Positions 1 to 6,683 of a stretch of DNA of 64,000 nt are shown one piece after another; position 1 is the stretch's first letter; every line of letters begins with the position of its first letter. Source of the stretch: Carnobacterium_A sp047553015 (GTDB lineage Bacteria > Bacillota > Bacilli > Lactobacillales > Carnobacteriaceae); the NCBI RefSeq assembly GCF_047553015.1, contig NZ_CP180212.1, positions 1,426,001-1,490,000 of the forward strand, in the 5' to 3' direction. A program made the position numbers and the translations under genes. The notes beneath the pieces were generated by a model. The model searched no databases. It worked only from the letters and a program-made list of their open reading frames with translations, and had not been told where the DNA came from.

Positions 1-48
1 TTAGAGGCTTTTGCCAAAGCCCTCGTAGATAAAGTCGCTTCTTTATAA
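1..48 (+). CDS. 3' end of an unidentified protein
   Basis: An open frame enters from the left edge, reads LEAFAKALVDKVASL and stops with TAA at 46-48. It is followed at once by a strong hairpin terminator, which supports it being the real end of a gene. The 15 visible residues look like a closing amphipathic helix and do not identify the family. Confidence 0.6.
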   Translation, partial: LEAFAKALVDKVASL

Positions 49-51
49 AAC

Positions 52-95
52 AATAACCGCAATCCCTCTTAAAAGGATTGCGGTTATTCTTTTTT
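52..95. terminator. Bidirectional intrinsic terminator
   Basis: A perfect 14-bp stem (AATAACCGCAATCC at 52-65 with GGATTGCGGTTATT at 75-88) is followed by a T-run on the plus strand and preceded by an A-rich stretch. It serves the gene ending at 48 and probably also the convergent TetR gene. Confidence 0.88.
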
Positions 96-639
96 AGTTG
101 ATTAACTCGTTAATCTTTTTTTCTAAGCTATTTTTTAAAGCAACTTCATCTAATTCGATTAGATTTTGTGCTAAAAGAGCAGCTGTACCATAAACACTGA
201 TCCAAATAGTTTCAAATAGGACTCTTTTTTCAGCTTCACTTAGTGAATTTGTTTGCGCTTGGTCTTCAAAAGCTTTTAGCATTTCCTCATATGGGAGGTT
301 ATGCATTTTTTTAGGTTCCAAATGATTTTCTAAAAATAATGCTTTGAAGAAAATTGGCTCATCTTTTGCAAAATGGACAAAGTTGAGGCATATATTTAAA
401 ATAGGGTCCTCTGATCGATCGTTTGCAAAAATTGTTTCAGTCAAATAGTCTTTTATTTTTACATAAAGCTCATTTTTTAAATCATCCATATTTTTAAATT
501 CTAAATAAATTGGTTGAGTTGAACAATCCATTGTTTTTGCGATATTTCTAGCTGTAAATCCTTCAAAACCTTCTTTTTTTACAACTGCATATGCTGTATC
601 AAGAATATGTGATTTTAAAATTGTTTTTTTTCTGGCCAT
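94..639 (-). CDS. TetR/AcrR family transcriptional regulator
   Basis: A 181-residue protein of normal TetR length. The N-terminal three-helix DNA-binding domain is clear at about residues 5-55 (GFEGFTARNIAKTMDCSTQ, then PIYLEFKNMDDL, the usual recognition-helix and post-helix pattern). The rest is an all-helical ligand and dimerisation domain too divergent to name an inducer. The start is supported by AGAGGTGAG upstream. It converges on the partial gene at the left edge, so its own target is not obvious. A weak dyad (GTTGG/CCAAC, 703-727) lies upstream but I cannot call it an operator. Confidence 0.9.
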   Translation of the reverse strand: MARKKTILKSHILDTAYAVVKKEGFEGFTARNIAKTMDCSTQPIYLEFKNMDDLKNELYVKIKDYLTETIFANDRSEDPILNICLNFVHFAKDEPIFFKALFLENHLEPKKMHNLPYEEMLKAFEDQAQTNSLSEAEKRVLFETIWISVYGTAALLAQNLIELDEVALKNSLEKKINELIN

Positions 640-1124
640 CTTGGCTCACCTCTTTTTTCTTTTTGTTATCATTGACCCTAGTTCTATTAGCATTTGCTTA
701 TAGTTGGACTTCACTTTTTGAACCAACCTGATGGACATCGAAGGTGGCTACACTTATTCGTACTTATTACCTGACTTGACATACTCACTGACTGCTTTCT
801 CTCGTCTTTATCTAACGGATATTCGCATGTACAATATTGTTTTTTTCACTGGACAGCTTCCCCTCTGTTCAGCTTTAAACTATTTTATCACTAATGTCAT
901 AAAAAAAAAAGTATTTTAGTCTGTACTCTATTCAGAATACGCTTTTCTTTTCTTTAAATCAACACTCATCCAAACATTTGATTGCTCCTATTAAAATCTT
1001 CTCATAAAATCTACCTTATCTTGCTTTTTCTGGTTTTATTTGTAACTAGCTGCTTTTAATGAGACAATAAGGTATTGTGTCAGTCTTTTTTATACATGAT
1101 GATCACTCACAGGAGGTTTGGAAC
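640..1124. other. 485-bp intergenic region, no gene seen
   Basis: The space between the divergent TetR and AlaDH-like genes. A 62-codon frame at 731-919 has no ribosome binding site and a composition like its AT-rich surroundings. The region must hold both promoters. I see only the weak GTTGG/CCAAC dyad at 703-727. Confidence 0.5.
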
Positions 1125-2120
1125 ATGCTTAGAGAAAAATTAAAATCTATTGGGTTTGTTAACAGCTATAAAGATGGTGAAAAGCGAATTGCTTTATTGC
1201 CGAAAGATATTGCTCAATTAAGACACAAGGAACTATTGTTTTTCGAAAAGAACTATGGAAGCGATTTATCTATTTCAGATACTGAATACGCTGCTTTGGG
1301 TTGCCAAATTGTCTCAAGAGAAATCGCTTTGCAGCAGGATATTATTTGTGATCCTAAAATTGGCGACTCAACTTTTTTAAAAGATTTGCGTGCTGGTCAG
1401 ACTCTTTTTGGCTGGATTCACGCTGTTCAAAGCAAAGAAATTACAAATATTTTAGTAGAAAATAAACTTTCTGCCTATGCTTGGGAAGATATGTATGAAG
1501 ATAACCGGCATTGTTACTGGCGCAGCAATGAATTAGCTGGTGAAGCAGCTGTCATGCATGCCTATCAATTACACGGGATGATGCCTTATGATACTAAAGT
1601 GGCACTTATCGGAAGAGGCAATACAGCTAAAGGGGCCTTGCGTATTTTAATTGGCTTAGGAGCGAATGTAAAAGTCTTTAATCGTCGTCAAGAAACTTTA
1701 TTCAGAAAAGAAATGGCTGAATTTGATGTTATTGTTAATGCGCTATTGTGGGATACAACGCGTACTGACCATATTGTGTATCGAGCAGATTTGAAAACAT
1801 TAAAACCTGGCACAATGATTATTGATGTTAGCTGTGATGAGAATGGGGCTATTGAATCGACCGTTCCTACTTCTTTAAAACATCCTATCTATGAAGTAGA
1901 TGGCGTGGTTCATTATGCCGTTGATCATACTCCAACTATTTTTTACCGTTCAGCTTCAAGTGCCATTTCTCATGAAACAGCTAAATACATTGATGGCCTC
2001 ATTGAAAATCGTCCAAACGTTGTTTTAGCTGATGCACTTATTATAGAAGAGGGGCGCATTATCGATGAACGAATCAATGAATATCAAAATAAACCTCACT
2101 TTGACTCATCACTAAAATAG
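1125..2120 (+). CDS. Alanine dehydrogenase/PNT-family enzyme, probable N5-(carboxyethyl)ornithine synthase
   Basis: A 331-residue protein. The N-terminus (IGFVNSYKDGEKRIALLPKDI) has the AlaDH/transhydrogenase N-domain pattern, and a Rossmann region follows (VALIGRGNTAKGALRILIGLG, residues about 175-195). Length and layout resemble lactococcal N5-(carboxyethyl)ornithine synthase, which reductively condenses pyruvate with the side-chain amine of ornithine or lysine using NADPH, more than true alanine dehydrogenase of about 370 residues. The ATG at 1125 is chosen because AGGAGG (1111-1116) precedes it at ideal spacing; the longer GTG reading from 1077 has no ribosome site. It appears monocistronic. 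Substrate assignment is from family resemblance only. Confidence 0.78.
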   Translation: MLREKLKSIGFVNSYKDGEKRIALLPKDIAQLRHKELLFFEKNYGSDLSISDTEYAALGCQIVSREIALQQDIICDPKIGDSTFLKDLRAGQTLFGWIHAVQSKEITNILVENKLSAYAWEDMYEDNRHCYWRSNELAGEAAVMHAYQLHGMMPYDTKVALIGRGNTAKGALRILIGLGANVKVFNRRQETLFRKEMAEFDVIVNALLWDTTRTDHIVYRADLKTLKPGTMIIDVSCDENGAIESTVPTSLKHPIYEVDGVVHYAVDHTPTIFYRSASSAISHETAKYIDGLIENRPNVVLADALIIEEGRIIDERINEYQNKPHFDSSLK

Positions 2121-2257
2121 ATCGCCCAGACTCACCTTCTATTTTTAACTATTTTTTATTGTTTTTAGAATTCAACAAATTGTATGAATGCGCTTCTTAT
2201 GCTATGATTATTAAGATAAAAATAAATAACTATTACACTACAGGGGGAATAAATCAA

Positions 2258-3496
2258 ATGACACTAACAAATTTTGATGAACTTTTAACTAAATACGCTG
2301 AAGCGATTGTTCGAACAGGAGTCAATGTTCAAAAAGGACACACCGTTGTCTTACAAGCTGCAGTTGATCAAGCTCCGTTGGTACGCTTAATCACTAAAAA
2401 AGCTTATGCTTTAGGTGCTGTTGAAGTCATTGTAAAATGGGTTGACGACATCATTAATCGTGAGCAAATGGAACATACACCTGAGGAAATCTTAACCGAT
2501 ATTCCACAATACAAAATAGATGAGTCTTTGGCTTTAGTTGCTAAAGGGGCTAGTCGTATCAGCTTAATTTCTTCTGATCCGGATGCATTAGCTGGTCTAG
2601 ATAGTAAAAAAATCGCTGCTTTCCAAACAGCAAACGGCAAAGCTTTAAGTGAGCAACGGAAAGCAACACAAGCTAATAAAGTGAGTTGGGTTGTTGCAGC
2701 AGCAGCTAGTGATAAATGGGCAGCAAAAGTTTTTCCTGATTTAGCAACAACTAGTGAACAAGTTGACGCATTATGGGAAGCTATCTTTAAGGCGGTTCAT
2801 ATTTTTGATGAAGACCCTATTGCAACATGGGAGAAAAAAGATGCTACGTTAAATGAAAAAGCTAATGAATTGAACAAAGAGCAATTTACTGCTTTACACT
2901 ACATTGCTCCAGGAACTGACTTAATCGTCGGTTTACCGGCTAACCACCTTTGGGAAGGTGCTGGTAGTGATAATGTTCGTGGCGAACGTTTCATGGCCAA
3001 CATGCCTACTGAAGAGGTCTTTACTGCTCCTGATGCTAATCGTGTTGATGGTGTCGTTAGAAGTACGAAACCGTTAAGTTACGCTGGAAACACATTGATG
3101 GATATGGAATTTACTTTTAAAGATGGTAAAGTCGTCAGTGTTACTGCTGGTGAAGGCGAAGACGTCTTGAAACAGTTAATCCAAACAGATGAAGGAGCTG
3201 CTCGCTTAGGTGAAGTTGCATTAGTTCCTGATCCTTCTCCTATTTCTCAATCTGGTATCACTTTCTTCAATACTTTATTTGATGAAAATGCTTCTAACCA
3301 CTTAGCATTAGGATCTGCTTATGCCTTTAGTTTAGTTGGCGGAACAGAGATGTCTGAAGACGAGTTAAAAGAAGCTGGCTTGAATCGCTCTAATGTTCAC
3401 GTGGACTTCATGATTGGTTCAGATAAAATGGACGTTGACGGTATTCGTGAAGATGGCAGCATCGTTCCTATCTTCCGTAATGGCGATTGGGCTTAA
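2258..3496 (+). CDS. Aminopeptidase, M29 family (AmpS/PepS type)
   Basis: A 412-residue cytoplasmic metallopeptidase that removes N-terminal residues from peptides. The length is normal for M29. Conserved metal-site segments are visible: NMPTEEVFTAPD, then NASNHLALGSAY, then NVHVDFMIG, which supply the Glu, His, Tyr, His and Asp ligands known for this family. The start at 2258 follows GGGGG (2243-2247); the extra N-terminus of the longest frame from 2159 looks untranslated. A strong terminator follows, so it is probably a single-gene unit. Confidence 0.92.
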   Translation: MTLTNFDELLTKYAEAIVRTGVNVQKGHTVVLQAAVDQAPLVRLITKKAYALGAVEVIVKWVDDIINREQMEHTPEEILTDIPQYKIDESLALVAKGASRISLISSDPDALAGLDSKKIAAFQTANGKALSEQRKATQANKVSWVVAAAASDKWAAKVFPDLATTSEQVDALWEAIFKAVHIFDEDPIATWEKKDATLNEKANELNKEQFTALHYIAPGTDLIVGLPANHLWEGAGSDNVRGERFMANMPTEEVFTAPDANRVDGVVRSTKPLSYAGNTLMDMEFTFKDGKVVSVTAGEGEDVLKQLIQTDEGAARLGEVALVPDPSPISQSGITFFNTLFDENASNHLALGSAYAFSLVGGTEMSEDELKEAGLNRSNVHVDFMIGSDKMDVDGIREDGSIVPIFRNGDWA

Positions 3497-3510
3497 ATCT
3501 TTACTCTATA

Positions 3511-3557
3511 AAGAAGACTCAAGTAACTTCTTCGTTACTTGGGTCTTCTTTACTTTT
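3511..3557 (+). terminator. Intrinsic terminator of the aminopeptidase gene
   Basis: A long stem of about 17 bp (from AAGAAGACTCAAGTAAC at 3511-3527 to GTTACTTGGGTCTTCTT at 3534-3550) with a short loop and a T-rich tail. Confidence 0.85.
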
Positions 3558-3612
3558 AAATAGTACTAGACAAATAATGCAAAGCGTGAGAAGATAACTA
3601 ACGTATTGAATC

Positions 3613-3687
3613 GGTCCTATAGCTCAGCTGGATAGAGCAAACGTTTCCTAAACGTTAGGTCGGGAGTTCGAACCTCTCTAGGACCAT
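3613..3687 (+). tRNA. tRNA-Arg (anticodon CCT)
   Basis: A complete cloverleaf: acceptor stem GGTCCTA (3613-3619) with TAGGACC (3680-3686), D-arm GCTC...GAGC, anticodon stem AACGT/ACGTT around loop TTCCTAA, and T-arm GGGAG-TTCGAAC-CTCTC. The loop gives anticodon CCT, reading AGG. CCA is partly encoded (ACCA). It stands alone, not in a tRNA cluster, and is closed by its own terminator. Confidence 0.95.
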
Positions 3688-3702
3688 ATCGTTTTACTGC
3701 TT

Positions 3703-3735
3703 ATCTCCTACATCTATTTGTGGGAGATTTTTTTA
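3703..3735 (+). terminator. Terminator of tRNA-Arg
   Basis: Stem ATCTCCTACA (3703-3712) with TGTGGGAGAT (3719-3728, one G-T pair), followed by seven T. Confidence 0.85.
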
Positions 3736-3775
3736 TATCTCAATGAGACACCTAGTAATCGGTACTTTCTAATTA

Positions 3776-3918
3776 AATAGACAAGATAAAAACAAATCAT
3801 AGTCTACTTGTCTATTCCTAGTTTAAACATTACAAGTTGTCGGTTATTTATTACACAGCTGTCCACTATTGATTTATTTTAGACAATTCGCATGATTGAT
3901 TCTATCAACTTGTCTATT
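3776..3918. repeat. CTTGTCTATT dyad elements in the tRNA-downstream spacer
   Basis: The 414-bp space between the tRNA terminator and the next gene contains no gene. It holds AATAGACAAG (3776-3785), its exact inverse CTTGTCTATT (3807-3816) and a second CTTGTCTATT (3909-3918). Similar (A)CTTGTCC arms bound the units of the large tandem array near 30-31 kb. Function unknown. Confidence 0.55.
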
Positions 3919-4149
3919 CTATGAATAAAAATAAATGGGCTATTGAAAAAAGGGGACGAAAAAAACTAATAATAATACTTACTTTTTAATGCTCTTTGAT
4001 TTTCCTATTAATTACATGTATTATGTTATATAGGTACTATGGTTTAGCGTTGAGAAATTAATAGTCTATTCATTTATTTCTACTAGGGGTATCTTTTGAT
4101 ACTTTTTGTATCGCTCTTCTCATTTAAGCTCAGAAAGGACTCGATACAT

Positions 4150-4899
4150 ATGACTACTCAAGCACTTTTTTTTAATTCTACGCGTAAAAAATACAATAAA
4201 TATAAATCACTAACACCCAATGAGCAAGGACTTTACGCTCTAGGAACATTTTTAAATCTTAATGCCTCTGAAATGACTAATGGTTATTTCCAGCTCTATC
4301 CTAGTGATAATTCCGTTACTATGTTTAACACCTTACGATCAAATATAGGAGATACGGAATATATGGAACACTATAAGAAAGATTATAAAATATACTTATC
4401 AGAAAATAACAGTATTAAAAAAGCTCTGAAATCTTTATTTCCTGATAACCATTTTTCTATCTCTGCTGAGGGTGCTGAGTTTCTTGATGGTGTTGGAAAT
4501 ACTGCTCCCGAACACACGATACGCTTAATTGAAGCAGTCGACAATAATTATCAATTATATTATATTTTAATGGGGGGCCTTGCTCCCATTGAACTAAAAA
4601 ATATTGAACTGAGTAATGCTAAATTATTTAATGTGGATAAAGATATGTTTTTCCAAGATGACGATTTAGAGATTAACATAAATATTCCCTCTATAGACAA
4701 ATTTGCTTTAGCACTTGCAAAAGACTACTTCAAGCGTGAATTGACACTTGAAGATATAGAGCTTACTAAAGAGATTTTCCACATTAGTAATCCTTTTCTT
4801 AGTGTCGGTGAACCTTTTTCTATTACATTAGAACCTGCTTTTAATTCTAGAATAGTCCAGGTCATAAAGTTAAATAAAAAATGGACACCAGTAGTATAG
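4150..4899 (+). CDS. Hypothetical protein (249 aa), family not recognised
   Basis: I do not recognise this protein. It is soluble, without a signal peptide or membrane segment, rich in Asn, Lys, Ile and acidic residues, and AT-richer in codon use than its neighbours. The start ATG at 4150 is preceded by AGAAAGGA; an upstream ATG at 4096 would add a hydrophobic MILFVSLFSF stretch but lacks a ribosome site. It sits alone between a tRNA spacer with dyad repeats and its own terminator. That is a setting often seen for acquired single genes, though there is no integrase or target duplication. Confidence 0.7.
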   Translation: MTTQALFFNSTRKKYNKYKSLTPNEQGLYALGTFLNLNASEMTNGYFQLYPSDNSVTMFNTLRSNIGDTEYMEHYKKDYKIYLSENNSIKKALKSLFPDNHFSISAEGAEFLDGVGNTAPEHTIRLIEAVDNNYQLYYILMGGLAPIELKNIELSNAKLFNVDKDMFFQDDDLEININIPSIDKFALALAKDYFKRELTLEDIELTKEIFHISNPFLSVGEPFSITLEPAFNSRIVQVIKLNKKWTPVV

Positions 4900-4918
4900 T
4901 GATATTCAAGGATTAATA

Positions 4919-4975
4919 AAAACTCTTCTCTAAGTAGCGACTATTAAAAGTCTACTACTTAAAGAGAAGTTTTTA
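4919..4975 (+). terminator. Intrinsic terminator
   Basis: A long imperfect hairpin: CTTCTCTAAGTAG..GACT on the left pairs with AGTC..CTACTTAAAGAGAAG on the right, followed by TTTTTA. It closes the hypothetical gene at 4150-4899. Confidence 0.8.
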
Positions 4976-5142
4976 TATTTTAATCTAACGTATAATAGTA
5001 TACTGTCATGTGATTTTTGAATTACTAGTGTTTTTTTCACTAAGAAACACTATAGAATAGGTGAATTCAGAGTTATTATAAATGAAATCATTTTTTATCC
5101 TTTCAAAAGATAGGTTGTCTTTTAAAACCGTTTTATCCAAAA

Positions 5143-5176
5143 AGAAAGGCCACTGAAATAAAGCAGTGGCCTTTCT
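5143..5176 (-). terminator. Intrinsic terminator of the small gene at 5201-5350
   Basis: A perfect 13-bp stem, AGAAAGGCCACTG (5143-5155) with CAGTGGCCTTTCT (5164-5176), GC-rich at the top and flanked by an A-run that becomes a T-run on the minus strand. Confidence 0.85.
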
Positions 5177-5200
5177 TCTATTTTTTATTTCTTCTACCTT

Positions 5201-5350
5201 CTATTTTCTGGTAGAGCCGGTATCTGAGCGTTTTCCTCTCCATGATCCATCATTGTTTCTGCTCCTATTTTGACCCGCTGTTGGACCTGTTTTTACTACT
5301 GGACCTCCAGTTTTATTGGGAGATTGTTTGGAATCTTTCTTTTCTGCCAT
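5201..5350 (-). CDS. Small basic hydrophilic protein (49 aa), unknown
   Basis: A short frame reading MAEKKDSKQSPNKTGG, a Pro/Thr/Gly middle, and ending with RGKRSDTGSTRK. Support comes from GAAGGA eight bases upstream of the ATG at 5350 (another ATG lies directly before it, at 5353) and a perfect terminator just after the stop. It is highly charged with little predicted structure. A second protein of the same style lies at 33191-33349. Function unknown; it resembles the short Lys/Ser/Asn-rich proteins common in lactobacilli. Confidence 0.65.
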   Translation of the reverse strand: MAEKKDSKQSPNKTGGPVVKTGPTAGQNRSRNNDGSWRGKRSDTGSTRK

Positions 5351-5500
5351 CATTAGCGTCCTTCTTTCATTATTTATATAAGATAGTTTAGTTTAACAAA
5401 CTGACAATATTCTGAAACAAATAGCAAGTGAATTAAAATATAGTTATACTGGTCGACAAAAGTCTTATACATGAAGTAAAAGAAGACTCTTTTTTAGATA

Positions 5501-5662
5501 TTACTCTTCTTTTCTTTCTCCACAATGGTACATCATAGATCCAGCGATTGTCAGAGCAATTCCTATAATTAAAGTAATGGGTTGATAGCTATCTGTATTA
5601 GCCAGTCCTAGAATAAGAGCAATGAATCCTACCACCATAATAAACAAACCGTTTTTAAGCAT
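5501..5662 (-). CDS. Small two-helix membrane protein (53 aa)
   Basis: A 53-residue protein with two hydrophobic helices (about residues 5-22 and 28-44) and a charged tail CGERKEE. Its start, MLKNGLF, is nearly the same as MIKNGLF of the 61-residue protein at 22754-22939, and both have the two-helix plus charged tail plan, so I infer paralogues. GTGAGG lies upstream of the ATG at 5662. It is a single gene ahead of the PTS genes, separated from them by a terminator. Confidence 0.7.
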   Translation of the reverse strand: MLKNGLFIMVVGFIALILGLANTDSYQPITLIIGIALTIAGSMMYHCGERKEE

Positions 5663-5774
5663 ATTAGCTCATCCTCACCTGTTTAGTTTACCTCTTACTC
5701 CATTGTCCTGGAAAACGCTTACTTAGTCAATCGATTGCCCATCACTTTCATTTACTTTTACTATTTTTTGTCAA

Positions 5775-5816
5775 AAAAACACTCCCTAAAGTGCTTTCAC
5801 TTTAGAGGGAGTGTTA
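5775..5816. terminator. Terminator after the PTS IIB-IIA genes
   Basis: A stem AACACTCCCT-AAAGTG pairing with CACTTT-AGAGGGAGTGTT. There is a run of A on the left (T-run on the minus strand) and T on the right, so it may work in both directions. Confidence 0.85.
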
Positions 5817-5823
5817 TTCTTTT

Positions 5824-6153
5824 TTAATCGATTGCTACGCCAGCCATTTTTTTGTAAACATCTACTACTTCTGATGCCATGTCACGGAAAGTGATAGCGT
5901 TCATTAAGTGGTCTTGACCATGAATCAACAATAAGCTTAGTTCAGTTTTTTCTCCTGATGCTTCTGCTGTTAGCATAGACGTTTGTGAGCGATGTGCCTC
6001 AACAAGGCCTTTATCTGAATCTTTTAATTTTTGGTCAGCTAGTTCAAAATCTGATACTTTAGCGGCATGAATAGCCTCCATTGCATCACTTTTAGCATTT
6101 CCTCCATTAATAATGAGTCCCATAATGAGTTGTAAATTTTCTTGATTTTCCAA
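5824..6153 (-). CDS. PTS system lactose/cellobiose-family IIA component
   Basis: A 109-residue helical EIIA-Lac domain that passes phosphate from HPr to IIB. I place the start at the TTG at 6153, not the GTG at 6171, because AAAGGAAG sits seven bases before the TTG. With this start the phosphorylated His in LLIHGQDHLMN becomes residue 78, the position known in lactococcal LacF. It lies 29 bp after the IIB gene in one transcript driven by the sigma-54 promoter at 6555-6571. No IIC or glycosidase gene is next to it. Confidence 0.9.
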   Translation of the reverse strand: MENQENLQLIMGLIINGGNAKSDAMEAIHAAKVSDFELADQKLKDSDKGLVEAHRSQTSMLTAEASGEKTELSLLLIHGQDHLMNAITFRDMASEVVDVYKKMAGVAID

Positions 6154-6182
6154 TGGATAACTTCCTTTCACTACTGTTTCTT

Positions 6183-6509
6183 TTACTTTGCTTCATCAAT
6201 CAATCTTAGAGCTTGGTCTAAAACTTTTTCGCCATTCATCATGCCGTAATCTTGCATGTTGATAACTTCTAACGGAATACCTTTGCCGTCTAATTTTTTC
6301 TCAAATTGAGCTTTCATAAAGCGGACTTGAGGTCCTAATAATAAAACGTCAACATTTTTTGATTCCATGTTGTTATCTGCATCTGATGCTGATACGGCAA
6401 AAATATCAGAATCGATTCCTCTTTCTGCAGCCACTTTTTCCATTTTAGTTACTAATAAACTCGTACTCATACCTGCTGAACAAACTAACATAATTGTTTT
6501 CTTTGACAT
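6183..6509 (-). CDS. PTS system lactose/cellobiose-family IIB component
   Basis: A 108-residue cytoplasmic EIIB of the lactose/cellobiose superfamily. The phospho-cysteine is C10 in the P-loop VCSAGMSTS, and the fold pattern (VDVLLLGPQVRFM) is typical. It receives phosphate from IIA and passes it to the sugar bound in a IIC. It is the first gene of a two-gene unit with IIA, 46 bp downstream of a sigma-54 type promoter. The sugar cannot be read from the sequence; cellobiose, chitobiose-type and lactose partners are all in this family. Confidence 0.92.
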   Translation of the reverse strand: MSKKTIMLVCSAGMSTSLLVTKMEKVAAERGIDSDIFAVSASDADNNMESKNVDVLLLGPQVRFMKAQFEKKLDGKGIPLEVINMQDYGMMNGEKVLDQALRLIDEAK

Positions 6510-6554
6510 GTATTATCACTCCATCTCATTTTTTTGTTCCTACACCTTATATAA

Positions 6555-6571
6555 TGCAAATAGCGTGCCAA
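6555..6571 (-). promoter_or_regulatory. Sigma-54 (RpoN) -24/-12 promoter for PTS IIB-IIA
   Basis: On the minus strand the sequence reads TTGGCACGCTATTTGCA, an exact fit to TGGCAC-N5-TTGCA with the invariant GG and GC pairs. It lies 46 bp upstream of the IIB start. The downstream-encoded protein is a sigma-54 activator of the LevR group, which fits. Upstream, at about 6587-6625, weak half-repeats around GAAACG and CGATTTC could be the activator site, but that is a guess. Confidence 0.88.
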
Positions 6572-6639
6572 CTTTATCTTTAGTGAAATCGTTATCTGTC
6601 AACGCTTTCTTACCGTTTCATTTCATACACACTAACAAA

Positions 6640-6674
6640 AAAATCTACACAGTAGTCTTTACTGTGTAGATTTT
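6640..6674 (-). terminator. Terminator of the LevR-type regulator gene
   Basis: A perfect 15-bp stem, AAAATCTACACAGTA (6640-6654) with TACTGTGTAGATTTT (6660-6674), continuing into a T-run on the minus strand. It separates the regulator from the PTS promoter. Confidence 0.88.
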
Positions 6675-6683
6675 CTATTTATT

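Noticed and set aside
731..919. 62-codon frame upstream of the AlaDH-like gene
   Set aside because: No ribosome binding site and ordinary AT-rich spacer composition.
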